Positions 13,789 to 25,440 of a DNA stretch of 64,000 nt are shown one piece after another; the first letter of the stretch is position 1; the number at the start of each line of letters is the position of its first letter. Both the position numbers and the translations under genes were made by a program. The notes under the pieces are model-generated. The model ran no database searches. It saw only the letters and a list, made by a program, of their open reading frames with translations, and was not told where the DNA came from. The stretch is from positions 31,371,550 through 31,435,549 of the forward strand of contig JAFMSR010000012.1 of the NCBI GenBank assembly GCA_022818135.1. The letters are read 5' to 3'. Source of the DNA: Saxidomus purpurata. Its lineage: Eukaryota > Mollusca > Bivalvia > Venerida > Veneridae.

Positions 13789-16166
13789 AATAGAAATGAT
13801 AATTCTGTATGAGATGCTGTACATAAATAGATATCTAATTATACTTTACCAGTAAGTAGGTAAAACATCACCAGGTCTGACTTTGTAAACATATAAACTG
13901 TCAAGAAGTTGCTATTGGTAATAATATATGTAGTCTGATGACATGGTGCAGAACTCATCTCTAAATGGCTGCAGGGGACACTTCTTTAACAATTAGCTCT
14001 ACCTGTCCTGTAGTGAACTACTAATTTCCTTCAGTAATTTTGGCCAGTTAAAGTATTCTATAGTTTAAGATTATATTTTGCTAGATTAGTTAAAGAAACA
14101 ATCTTTTATCATATATTTAACTAAATTTATGTTTTTTTTAAAATCTGATTTTCCACATACCATCAGAGCTCTATATAGATCTACTGTTATACAAATGTAG
14201 TTAAATTTGAAGATTTAGTTACTATAGACCTTAAAATTACACTCTTCTGCATAAAAGTAAACAGTTATTAATTTTAACAAGAAAATCTTTTTATCACATT
14301 GGAATCTAACTGTGAGACAGTGTGAAATTCCCTTGGCTTAAAAAAAGTAACATAATCATGCATATTAATTAAGTTGGACAGTAGTATCTAAGTAAGAAAC
14401 AATATTAAACAAATATATTTTAGCAACGTACCATTCTAGCGCTCGATTCCGCTGATATAACTAATCATGCAGTTTCCATCAAAAGTCCCAGCCAAAAAAT
14501 AAATGTAATTTTCTCACAAATTCTAAACAAGATTACCCTTGTAAATGTCAGTGAAGAGCACTGAATGGATCTGGCAGTCGGTTCCCAAAGAGAAAATGAT
14601 ACAGTGTAAATTGGGCATTTCCTGCCATTGATGGTCAGGAATAGGACATCCTTCAGGCACTTGAACATCTAAATCCTTGTAAATACCAAATATGGTCAAA
14701 GCTGATGATAATAGGTAGGACTTTTTTTCTCAGTTATAACAGCTGAACCGAAATATATCAAAGATATTGTCTACAATATTTCTCTCTGATTCCAAAGCCA
14801 GGCAGGAAGTTATGATCGGAAATGCCAAAGTTAAAGAGGAAGTAACAATGCCATTTTTCCGCAAATTAACTAGAAGCTCTGTGAGACTTTGTAAGCAGTA
14901 TTTTCAGGAATTACAAGATGTGGTTCTTTAAGTCTGCATTTTGTTTGTTTATGATGTGCAGCGAGGACAAAAACATGTATAGGTATTGTCCAACATGTAC
15001 AATGTCAGACACTCAAAATTCATTTTATTCTGCATCAATTTTGAATCAAAATTGTACATGTACAATTTCTTAGTGACTCAGTAAGCATACGTTTTACCAA
15101 AGTTTAATTGTAAATTAATGACAGATACTGAATGTATGTCCCTAATGTTCTACTTCAACGCCTGAAAGAAAATCATGATGTATAATTTTAATGTATATAT
15201 TCCGCGTAAAAGTACAAAAATGCCACCAAAATAATTTTACTACCTGCTTGAGAAATTTATCTTTAAAAAGACATTATAGGTACCTTGCACAAGACAGACT
15301 ATGAAAATGTACAGAATTCAAAATGTCATAATCAGGCATATAAACAAACTCATTTAACGGCATCATAAAATACCCGGCAAAACACAAACAGTCCTCGTAA
15401 ATCATCTAACATACCTTCTGTCATGTGGATCTGTCTTCCAGTCCAAAGTCCAAAGAGAGAAAAAGAAATTCCCTGACAGCACATTTAGAATTTCACAGTC
15501 ATATTTCTTCCCTGTAAGTGGTTATGATAGCAGAGCAATTCTTCAAGTCTCTATAAAACTCTCCCCAATTCAATTATAGGCTTTATAATGAGAGACTTTA
15601 TAGAACAGGATAATTGTTGGAATTATGTTCCTTGATAACACTGTTATGTCATTAAGTGTCTATTGTTAACAGTTCTGCAGCAATGTAACTAAAGTGTCAT
15701 ATGGCTTGGAGAAGTATATAATTATAAATACAGGAAATTTCAAAGATAAATCTTCTTAGTGTAAGACTTGTATAAACACAAGAACAACAAAATGCACTTA
15801 TAATAGTACAGCATTATTACATTGTGTATATTGTACTATGGAATTTGAGGACAAGAAATCTTTATTTGGCTTGTGTAACCCCACTGATAACATTATACTG
15901 AAATGGTTGTCATAGAAATTCATAATTTATACTGAAAGTATATTTTGACATTAAGCTGTTTTAACAATCTATTAGATGATAACAAGTAGTTTGGGGATTT
16001 CCAAGGTGTGCTATTTGCTCACTCAAACTTGATGGGGCCAACAATTTGAGTTAAAAAGGTCTAGTGTAAGCCTTGTTTATTCCTTTGAAACTGCCATTAG
16101 GTATACCAATTAGAGGCCATGTCTTTATGGAACATTAATATACATTAATTTGATGATTTGAAACTA
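13789..16166. other. Non-coding AT-rich DNA
   Basis: No gene recognised. The only notable structure is a perfect 20 bp palindrome at 15049-15068 centred on TACATGTA. Confidence 0.5.
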
Positions 16167-17077
16167 CAGTTAAACTTTGTGTGCTCGAACTAGAAAGGAC
16201 TGTCGATTTTAGTTCAAAAGATCGGTAGTTCGAGCCATCGGTGTCCACCTTTCACGGGTCATTATACTGAAGAAATTTGAGTATAATACACATTTTAACC
16301 CAGGTTTAATTTAATATTTCCAAGAATTAGTGCATATCATATGCCAAGACTGGACATCAGACAATTAGTCCCAGCATGAAAAAAAAGGTTAAATCAGCAA
16401 ATCGGTCAAATTATTGCATTTTCTTTTCCTTCTTGAAAGGCTTTTATCGGGTGGGACTAAAAGCTGATTTCCGATACTGGTATGCCTGACTTACTTCAAA
16501 CGAAAGACATTTCAACACGTTTTATATCATTGGAAAGCTGATAAAAATCAAAATTTATTAATTATTTGCAATTTTAGTTAGAAATCAAAATGATTACATT
16601 AAATACTTTTTTTTAAAAATCTTTTAGTGGCAACATGCCCTTTTGAAAAACCCTTCACTCTTTAAATATTCTATCCATTTTCATGAAAAAAAACTTAAAT
16701 TTATGCCAATCTACTACTAATTTTTATCAACATTGTAAAGAAATTCAGTTTACCTTTGATTGTTCATTTACCAAGGTACTACAAGCATGCACCGTTCTGT
16801 TGACTAACGCCAGACTATTAAACATCTGATCAACGTGCAATTGTTTGCCGGATAATTGAGACTGACACATTTTATTGTTGGAGCGAAAGGATGTAATTGA
16901 CAATGAAATAGATCTGAAGGGACCGCCAGACAGGTTCGAGAGATAAAGAGACCGTAGCTCGAGTTTTCGGAGGTGGAACAATATGATTTATATAGAGATT
17001 TTGACTGGACCGTCGGCCAAGTTCGAGTGATCGGTTGTACTCGAGCGAATGAAGTTTGAGCGTACAAAGTTTAACTG
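16167..17077. mobile_element. pogo/Tigger-like inverted-repeat DNA element without transposase
   Basis: The left end CAGTTAAACTTTGT... is matched in inverted orientation by ...ACAAAGTTTAACTG at the right. The first 15 terminal bases agree exactly, and 'gctcgaac'-type subterminal motifs recur at both ends. The element is flanked on both sides by TA, as expected for the Tc1/mariner/pogo superfamily. It is 911 bp with no transposase-like frame, so it is non-autonomous. Subterminal gttcgag motifs are shared with the element at 22.4-23.6 kb. Confidence 0.7.
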
Positions 17078-17235
17078 TAGTATCTTTCAGTTGCTGCCAA
17101 TTTCATTATTTATAATAAACTGAATGTGCAAGAATTCATTTTACGCACTACTTTCATTTATTTAGCAATTATGCCATACAAATCTCCCATTTCTGAGCTA
17201 ATTCCTTAAAATTGCACGTTGTGTCATCTTTTCTC

Positions 17236-17283
17236 ATGGCTCAGATGAGCTAACAAATGGCTAAACGCTTAGGTGAGCTAACC
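17236..17283 (+). repeat. Orphan 3' ends of a core-repeat element
   Basis: ggctcagatgagctaaca and cttaggtgagctaacca lie in succession. They match the 3' terminus of the elements ending at 27341, 31412 and 56674, but no core repeats precede them. A relic or solo 3' end is likely. Confidence 0.4.
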
Positions 17284-19530
17284 ATTACTACATTGCACAC
17301 AATTTTATAATACTAATAATTTGACTGTGTCAATGCTCAGACAAGCAAACAACCTTTATTTAAAAAAAAATATTTCTTCAAGACCGTCTTAAACAAACAG
17401 GACAGAACAATTTTTAAACAAACAGAGCACTTTTACAGCCTGTTTACATAATGGCACCACACTGTAGAGGATTAAGGTACGGATGACTGGAATCCGCAAT
17501 TTCAAGTGGACAGTACTTTGATCTGCACTGACTCAATTGTTCCATTGTAGAGGACAATCGAAGGACAGGATATACGTAGGAAATAACTGACACTATGGAA
17601 GCTTACAGATAACGAATCAGTCTCATCAAGCTAGCGATGGTACTTATGATATCAGTACCAGTAAAGAGTGCTCCTTACCAGCAGCACTTTATTGTATAAA
17701 TGTACCATGTTCATAAGTGATGATAAACAATTTGAACGGAACTATGTAGAGAGGCACTAGAGACCATCTTTCACACTTGTTTCACACTATAATTATATTA
17801 TTAATGCCTCCTTGATTGTAATGCATCTATAAAGTAACTCAGAAGCTTGCATCTAGGTTACTACAAAGCTTGCACTTAATCACTATTTACTCTAAAAATC
17901 ATGCCACTTGTCACACTTTTTATCACCAGTTTTACGCTTCCTGACTTAATTTTTTTTTTTAGTATTTTGTGTTTAAGAGGGCTTTCAGACTTGGCCATTA
18001 ACTGAATAACTCAGCTTCAAAATTTATATGATGATCAGATTCCATATACATGTTTTATAACCATTTCTACTTTAAATAGCATGAAACTACTGTCTTAAAT
18101 CTACAGTTTACTAACATAATCTAAAACACTCATATTTAACATGTCTTGTACTACTAATTAAGTAAAGTAAAACTAATCAAAGCCCCTGTAATTGATTTGG
18201 TACATTTGTCTGTAACAGTGCTATCAAATTGTCTATAATTGGACCTGAATTAGGAAATGCTACACTTAGCCGATTACAGGGCATTTTCCCCAATTGATTA
18301 CTTATCTAAGCATATTTGCCAATTTACTTATCTATGTGCACTTCAAAGGAATTTCTTAAGATGCTTAAAGACAAATACTTGTTGGTTTTGTATCCTTAAT
18401 TGAACAATTAGTGGTCAAAGGGACACTGGACACTTTGTTTTAGTTAATCCTTCTTATCTACAGATAACTGGCAGTGCAAAGTTCTCATGTAATCTACAGA
18501 ATATTTAGGAGACTGACTCTGTAATAAGTCACTTTGACAATGTTCAATGTTAAAGTTCCTCTTATTAGGTTCTTGTATTCAATTATCATGAAACTTTCCA
18601 TGTGGATCTCAAAGAGACCTTGTGCAAGTTATTCATTATTCAAGAAAAATGAACATGTTTTTTTGTTTTATAGAAACCTGACTTGTGCCAACAAATTGTC
18701 TCCTAATAAGAGACACACCAAAAAATGTCTTTTTATTCTTACAGAATAATAAACCTGGTATTTTCTTTTGAAACTCTTTATGCATCTCCAAGTGGAAGTT
18801 AAAACTTTAGTCAACAAGAAAAAGATGTAAAAACTCTTATTGTTTCAGAATATCAGTTAATGTGGGATAAGGTATGCTAGCTTTTAAAGCATGTTTTCTA
18901 AATGGTTACTGTTACAAATACCCCATTGCCATGCAAGATCACAATCTGTCTACAAAGAACTGGCATTGTTCTATGTGAATAACTTTGAAATTACCATTCC
19001 CACAAGATAAATGTAAAGAAAAGCAATTTCAAACAAAGTTCTCAAGTATCCAATTACCATCCTGGCATCTAATTTGTAAGTTTCCTTAACAGCAAATTTT
19101 ACCTTTTTTGGGTAGCTTAAGGTGTTTGTCTACCTTAGAAGTTTAAAATGATAAAAAAAAACATACCACATTTATCCATGTTTCTCCTTGGTCATCTTAT
19201 AAAAGATGGAATCAACTTTGAAGAGAAAGAGAGGTATGCAAAGTTTGTTGATTTATTGTAATGTTTCACCTTCTTTGCCGGTATACTGTACATCACTTTG
19301 AATTCGTGAAAGAAAAAGTTCGCAATCTTTGATCTCCAGATTAATTCCCCAAACTATGAATTTATGAACAAGCAATACCGTAAAAATTGTTCATAGCCAG
19401 AGAGTGCTCTCGCCAAAAATAAAGTTCTCGTGAATATTTCACGATTTACAGTAACATGTTGAAAACGTGAAAAAAGACCAGAATGCAACTCTGATGAAAG
19501 TCACCCCTGAGAATTATGACCATGGCTGTA
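17284..19530. other. Non-coding AT-rich DNA
   Basis: No gene, RNA gene or repeat family recognised. Open frames are short and shadow-like. Confidence 0.5.
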
Positions 19531-19535
19531 ACTGT

Positions 19536-19765
19536 CACATGGTGAACCATGGTTGAACAATGGTTAGCCTATGGTTCAACTATGGTCTACCTTTGTTTAA
19601 CAATGGTACTTGCAATCACACACTGTTCAGCCATGGTCAACCATGCTTGACCGAGGTGCCAATTTATACAAATATTAAACTATGGTCAGCTGTGGTCAAC
19701 CACTGGTTCTGGAACAATGGTAAGCCATGGTAAAAGCTTGGTTGACAATAGTTCTAAGTCATGGT
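19536..19765. repeat. ATGGT/CCATGG motif cluster with about 10-11 bp phase
   Basis: Eleven ATGGT words lie in about 230 bp. The first five start at 19539, 19549, 19560, 19571 and 19582, so spacing is 10-11 bp. Later ones at 19603, 19633, 19682, 19717 and 19727 keep near multiples of that step. Variants GTGGT and CTGGT at about 19693 and 19704 fill gaps. CCATGG palindromes recur. This looks like a degenerate minisatellite with a unit near 11 bp. Confidence 0.65.
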
Positions 19766-20588
19766 TTGTTTCACAAGTGAGTTGCTGGTTATACTTAGAT
19801 GTTTGTATGCAGCAACTTGCCCAAATGTTCTCATGTAATATAAATTATATCTTTATGAAAATAACTTAACTTTAAATAAAGCAAATAAAATATCTCATCA
19901 CCTTAAGTTAATTAAGACAACAAAAATTCTTTTGGCAAAGCATCATTTATACAGCAGTTGCAAATTGTTTTTTTAAGAAAGAACTAATTCATCTTTTATC
20001 TTTTAGAAAAAATCTTAAGATTTTTTAAGTTTCCATAATACTTCACTGCATGTTAATAACACACATCTTTTACAACAATTAAAGGTATGTGCTAAACTTG
20101 AAAGACGGAAGAACAAAATAAATCTGAAGTCTTGAGTTTCCTTTTTACAGCCATTTTGGGCTGCACCTAAATGTACAAAGCACAGAATGAGGCATTAATT
20201 AACCCATTAATTATCCACACTTACTTTGTCACTGTGAAAGAAGTATGGCCACATGATTCACTGCTGCCTACAGGACAAGTGTCCAAGCATCAAAACTTGG
20301 ACATTTAATTAGCGGCTCTTGTCAACGCTGTCTCAGATATCTAACCCTGGCTTGAACCCTGTCATAGTTCAGTCCAGCTACTTCAGTTTCTCACAGCATA
20401 ATATAAATCTAGCAAGTGCAAAATGTACACTAATTGTTAGCATTGTAGTTCTGACTGACTGCTTTTATTATGTCTATCTACTACAAAATGCTAAAAGAAA
20501 TTTAAAGAGATTATCTTCATCTCTTCTTCGTGTTTAACCCTTGGATTTCTCCATTTTGGTTTAGACAGTACCATCATCTGCTCAAAGT
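19766..20588. other. Non-coding, nothing recognised
   Basis: AT-rich sequence with no gene or repeat family that I can support. Confidence 0.45.
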
Positions 20589-20636
20589 AGTGACCAGACT
20601 GAACAGTGACCAGACTGAACAGTGACCAGACTGAAC
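20589..20636. repeat. Three perfect 16 bp tandem copies
   Basis: agtgaccagactgaac is repeated three times without a mismatch and a partial fourth begins (agtgaac). It sits next to a copy of the GATCATGATC dispersed repeat. Confidence 0.95.
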
Positions 20637-20644
20637 AGTGAACA

Positions 20645-20760
20645 TTACAGATCATGATTAGTCTAATTATAGATGAGCTGGCTGATCATGATCTACACTC
20701 GTCACAAGGACCGAGTCACTTGTTGCCTGAGCAGGGTAAGAGTCAACTCAGCATTCACAA
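20645..20760. repeat. Dispersed repeat with GATCATGATC palindrome, copy 1
   Basis: Contains agatcatgattagtct and, inverted about 35 bp later, ctgatcatgatctacac, then 'gtcac' and 'gcagggtaagagt'. The same words recur at 21.5, 30.6, 46.2, 46.5, 53.2 and 54.7 kb, so this is a dispersed family. No protein frame is present. Confidence 0.55.
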
Positions 20761-20829
20761 ACAATTCTCCTCTTAAACATTTGAAAGAAAGAAGAAACAG
20801 TCGTCCATTTTAATTTTCAAAACAAAGTA

Positions 20830-20943
20830 CAGTCCAACCTGTGTTTGTGAGAACAGGTATCTCAGATAGCCTGCACTAATTCTATCTCTTTATACTAATT
20901 TTTATGTTTATATAAAGTACAGTCAATCTTAGCAGTTCAACTG
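20830..20943. mobile_element. Possible TA-flanked mini-element (CAGTCCAACCTGTG end)
   Basis: The left end CAGTCCAACCTGTG follows a TA and matches the end of the mini-element at 21370-21540. A right end reading gttcaactg then TA gives a weak inverted match. The left end is convincing but the right boundary is uncertain. Confidence 0.3.
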
Positions 20944-21369
20944 TATACAGTGAATTATTTTTTTGTTTAACTGTTTTTGAAGCTTCACTTGGCTGACTGA
21001 TTTTTAAAATAAGTTTATTTAATTCTTCAAAGAAAAAAAGCACTGCTGCATTTATGAAAATGTTGCGCCCCTACAGGCTTGATAATGTGCCATATGCATC
21101 AAACAATTTGTTTACCATCTTAAGACAGTTTCATCCCCCACAGCAGACAAAAACAACACTATTGTTTATCTACATACTACCATAATTTGCTGAACAAAGA
21201 AACCATAAGTCATAAAAGTAAGATATCAAAAATTGTATATATATATAATGACATTAAAGTAATGTTGATTTGATCAGGTTTTTAGTTCAAAGACCTGAGA
21301 AAACTGTTGACAATTCTTTATCTTCTCTGACAGCTTTATTGATGGGTAACACCTGAATACAGTACAATA

Positions 21370-21540
21370 TAGTCAAACCTGTGTACTAACACCACTGGCT
21401 GGAATTAGTTGAAACAGTCTTTACTGACACTTAGTCTAGTGGCCTTTACTTACAAGTGTTTCTATAGTAGATGAATAATATACTGTTATATCTCTGTCAG
21501 TTTATGTTTGGATGTTGGTCATTTAGCACAGGTTTGACTG
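21370..21540. mobile_element. 171 bp MITE with AGTCAAACCTGTG inverted ends
   Basis: Left end tAGTCAAACCTGTG and right end CACAGGTTTGACTg are inverted matches over 13 contiguous bases. TA flanks both sides (21368-69 and 21541-42). There is no coding capacity. Related ends occur at 20830, 42890 and 50814. The right side abuts a copy of the GATCATGATC repeat, whose homologous copy at 53.2 kb has no such insertion. Confidence 0.7.
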
Positions 21541-21660
21541 TAGTCTGATCATGATCTGCACTGTTCTCTTTTTAATAAAAAAACAACATTTGGGGAATAT
21601 CTTTCAAGGTACTGTCTAAACTGGAAAATGGACGAGTCTATGACCAGTTACTAGCAGTTA
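21541..21660. repeat. GATCATGATC dispersed repeat, copy 2
   Basis: agtctgatcatgatctgcac, then a spacer, then ggtactgtctaaactg and 'atggacgagtctat'. Closely matches 53216 onwards at the start, and 54790-54840 in the 'actgtc...atggacaagta' part. Confidence 0.55.
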
Positions 21661-22388
21661 CCTGTGTCTAGAGGCCAGTTTTGTTGGTACGCCGACACTG
21701 ACTGCTTTATACAGGTTCAACAGTACATATTTAAAGTAGCTGTATAAATGTTGATAACCATAAAAAAATCATTAAAAAAGTATGTTTCTGCTGATGCATT
21801 TGGTATTATTTTTATATGAGGTTTACATCAGTTATTTACGGAAATAAAAGCCTTATATCGACAGGTACAAGACCTACTACTAATGGAAAACTTTGATCAA
21901 TCTATCTACTCTTAAAAAAAATGTTATTTTTTACAACATGCATCTTAAAGAAGCGAAGTTCTCCTTACAGGTACAGGTAATGTCTCTGCCAGTGATTTAT
22001 CGCACTTCCCTGTCTTAAGGCCATATCATGTGTTAAAAGCAGTCTGTTAAATAGCTACTTCATCAAGTCAATGTATATACATGTTGTTTTAAGGATGAGA
22101 CCATCCAAAGTCTGCCAACAGATAGCCTCAACACCACAGACTAAACACCACAGACAAGGCCTTAACACCACATATACGTAGGTTTGTTAGACTGAAAACA
22201 TGATTTATGCGGGTTTTTTTTCCCCGATAATATATTTTTACAGGTCTTGCACAATGATGGCGAATATTTTATTCTGTGTAATTTTTAATCTTTAAACCTT
22301 TGAAATTTATTTAAAACAAGAGATGAATGAATTAAATGAGGGAATAAATGAAAAGCAAATTTACACTGATAAAAAAATTGATTAACTA
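21661..22388. other. Non-coding, nothing recognised
   Basis: AT-rich. A short 'aacaccacagac' direct repeat occurs at about 22130-22170. No gene seen. Confidence 0.45.
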
Positions 22389-22661
22389 CAGTCGACTCTC
22401 GAAAACTCGAACACCCTCGGGGAAGCAAAATTTGTTCGAATTTTCGGTAGTTCGAACTTTCTGGAGTGAGCATATCGGTCATATTGGAGATGGTACTAAA
22501 GACCGTTCTGTAAGAACGCCGTTCTGTCTAGAGTGAAGTACATATACTAATTCAGTTTCAGTTTTAGATCTTAAACCTTTCTCAACTTCTAAGATTGCTT
22601 CATATTCCGTCTCGATAATCTTCTGTTCTGTCTTCCTCTTCACTCCTTGTTTTCCTGTTGC

Positions 22662-22828
22662 TGACTTGGCTATCCTCCTGTTTCTGGGCCCTTCACCAAG
22701 TTGCTCAGCGAAATTAATTTTCCCCGAATTCGCCGACCTGGCTATCCCCCATTACTGGGACCTTCACCAGGTTGCTCGACGTTAGAACTTTGTACACTAT
22801 GTTCTGACATAATTGTGTGGTTGACATT
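22662..22828 (+). repeat. 167 bp direct repeat, copy A
   Basis: Begins tgacttggctatcctcc and ends gtgtggttgacatt. It matches 23066-23232 with one clear substitution (ccccgaattc against ccccaaattc). Inside the unit there is an older roughly 50 bp duplication, 'ac.tggctatcc.cc...ctggg.ccttcacca.gttgctc', so four copies of that motif lie in the element. Confidence 0.85.
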
Positions 22829-23065
22829 TGATTTGATTTGATTTGATGAGAATTTTATCAAGGTCCGTCCAAAAGAGCACTTATGTTAGCTTAATATTTG
22901 GACGAGACCCCGGCATGTCTCCCGTCATGCCTAAAAAATAAAATTTTGAAGCCAGAAATAGGAGAAATTTACCTGACTGCAATTTCCAGCCAGTATAGCC
23001 AAAGGTTGTATTTGATTGGTTACCAAATAGTAGGCCAATCACGGCGACCAATGAGATCTAAGTGT

Positions 23066-23232
23066 TGACTTGGCTATCCTCCTGTTTCTGGGCCCTTCAC
23101 CAAGTTGCTCAGCGAAATTAATTTTCCCCAAATTCGCCGACCTGGCTATCCCCCATTACTGGGACCTTCACCAGGTTGCTCGACGTTAGAACTTTGTACA
23201 CTATGTTCTGACATAATTGTGTGGTTGACATT
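23066..23232 (+). repeat. 167 bp direct repeat, copy B
   Basis: Starts exactly 404 bp after copy A and is nearly identical, which suggests a recent duplication. The unit starts TG and contains TTGACA near its end, so the A-spacer-A layout superficially looks like a tiny terminal-repeat retroelement. There is no convincing target duplication or primer-binding site, so segmental duplication is preferred. Confidence 0.85.
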
Positions 23233-23645
23233 GAAAAATCTAGATTTTATATAGCTTTATTGAATATGAAACAATTAACTCATTTTATGACAGGCGAACG
23301 ATTGCCACAAACATAATCATAAGTGTTAAGTGTAAGGATTATTACCGTGTGACGTAATTTACTCAATCAAGCTGGCACCTACTCAAGTTTCACGAGGTGT
23401 GAAAAACATGCGACCGGCTGAGTGATCAATTAACGAACGACACTGTTCAAACTTTCCGGAGTTATTCACACTATTTTATTAATGAGCGGACACTAATATC
23501 AGTTCGAAAGTTCCGATTATCCGGGTTCTGATTAACTGTAGTAGAACATATTGAATTTAGAAGGAAAAAATTCGGGACCCGAAAATGTGTTTGAATAATC
23601 GGGGGTGTTCCAATTATCTGGGTTCGAACTTTCGAGAGTCGACTG

Positions 23646-24894
23646 TATTTAATCCATGAATCAACTAGTAAAATAAGATGCAGTCACGTTCCCTTTAGTA
23701 GTGGCCCCTTGATGAATCCCTTTGCTACCTGCTAGAGACAGGGGGGTAACTGTACAGAAACCATATTCTATTCTATTCTGTTCTATTCTGTACCAGTGAG
23801 ATTGTTAATAATTGATGCTAAATTTGTTGCATATTTAAGAGATAAAACTGAAAATAAAAGAAAGTTATAGTTTTAACTGTAAACTAAATAATTTAGAGCA
23901 AAATTATCAAAATCGTTTTTTTCCCATTATATTGAGCAAAAAAATGTACAGCAGTTAAAACTTAAAGCTGATTTGACCCCCACGTCCCTAAGCAACAACA
24001 ACAACAACAAGGCACATACCACCAACCGTTCATCTTTAAAACCAAGTTTTCATCCATGAATTCTGGTGACAAAAAGTTTCAGAGGTTATAAACAATGCTT
24101 GTTTTGTCTTCAGCAACAATCTTCATCTAAATATAGCATTTAAATCTATATCAAAATGTTTAAATCTATAGAAATTATTTGAAAATGGAAACAAAAAAAT
24201 CCTACCACACAACTTCCCATCTTTAAAAGAGGTTTTTAATCCCATGAATTCTGGTGACCAAGTGAAGAATGTTCAAACTGGAACTTGTCAAACACAATGA
24301 TACAGAATTGAGATAATAAGGGTCCAATGATTCTAATTGTGATAAAGGTATTTGTTTTGCTAAAGATATCAGTCTGAACATGTAAATATGGTACAGGTAC
24401 CATCCACAAACCACTAGATGACACTTACATTACTGTAACAGGATGGTGGACAGAGGTTTTACAGCTTTCATTTTGTGATAAATTTTCTAAAATATTGACT
24501 GTTTGGTTTGAAGCAGACAACACATTTTTTGCCCTGGAAGTCACACTTTTCGACAACCAGTAAACTTTATTTTTTTCAGACTTTATGACATTTATGCTAA
24601 AGAAAATTTGTGCTAAATTTCAAACAAATCTATACTTTAATTTAATTTAAATTTTGATTAACTCCCCGGCCTTTAAGATGGCACCTAAACTACCTACAAT
24701 ATGTTTGGGATAATTGTACAGTCACATGGCGAAAGAGACCAGTATTTCTATGTAAATACATTGGCTATTTCAAAAAAGATTTAATCTTATTTTATATCCA
24801 CGCTCTACCTATGTATATGCAATGGTTTTAAGTTCTTGTGTAAGGTATATCTGTTACTTCACAGTCAAATTATCCCACATGTACTGTAGTATTG
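23646..24894. other. Non-coding with microsatellites and a diverged 187 bp-offset duplication
   Basis: Contains an ATTCT-type pentamer run at about 23763-23795 (attctattctattctgttc), an AAC run at about 23991-24011, and a two-copy diverged duplication. The words catctttaaaa...catgaattctggtgac at 24031-24070 recur at 24218-24258. No gene seen. Confidence 0.6.
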
Positions 24895-25440
24895 CATCAG
24901 AAGAGTGCCAAACTGTCACAAAATATGCCAATCAGCATTATTTCAATTGGCAGTTAAAAGGCATTAAATTTGGTTTGATTTGAGCAGCTTTCGCTGGTTA
25001 TTGTACTTGGCCGAGATATTAGGCCGATAAACATTTACAGCAAGTTTAGTGAACATTGCTTGGGAATTGTTTAAGTTAGAGTAAATTTGTCCAATTCTGG
25101 CAATTAAAGGGGAATAACTTCAGAGGGAAGCAACAAGGGCAATTTGGCTGGGTATCAAACCTGGTCAAGATATTAGGCTAATAACATTCACAGCAAGTTT
25201 AGTGAAGATTGGTTAAGAATTATTTAAGTAAGAGACTGGAAACTCTAAATCTGTCCAATTTTAGCCAAAAAAGGGCAATAACTCTGGAATGACTGGGCCA
25301 ATTTGGCTGGTTATTGAACTTGGCTGAGACATTTGGCCAATAACTGTTCAAGCAAGTTTTGACATTTTTTTTTAAGTAAACAAGCGAACAGCTTTGTGGA
25401 TGCTGCCTGCCGCAAGGCATCCAGTAATACAGCCAATCAC
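24895..25440 (+). mobile_element. Core-repeat element, 'agagtgccaaactgt' family
   Basis: Begins agaagagtgccaaactgtca, matching 48111 onwards. Three core units of about 145-160 bp at about 24995, 25141 and 25299 share 'tttggctggttattgaactt', then 'attaggc.aataac', then 'agcaagtttagtgaa'. The 3' end has a hairpin, ggatgctgcc...ggcatcc. It encodes no protein and resembles the other core-repeat elements in the window. Confidence 0.55.

Larger units (their letters stand above)
22389..23645. mobile_element. pogo/Tigger-like inverted-repeat element, 1.26 kb
   Basis: Left end CAGTCGACTCTCGAAA and right end TTTCGAGAGTCGACTG match perfectly inverted for 16 bases, then 'ctcgaacaccc'-like similarity continues. 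TA flanks both sides (22387-88 and 23646-47). No transposase frame survives. The interior carries two near-identical 167 bp direct repeats and further internal similarity. The termini resemble the CAGT..AAC..TCGA type seen in pogo/Tigger elements. Superfamily assignment is by terminus only. Confidence 0.75.

Noticed and set aside
22662..23232. Miniature LTR retroelement (TRIM)
   Set aside because: The repeats start TG and have a CA near the end, but no convincing target duplication, primer-binding site or polypurine tract is visible. Direct duplication is simpler.
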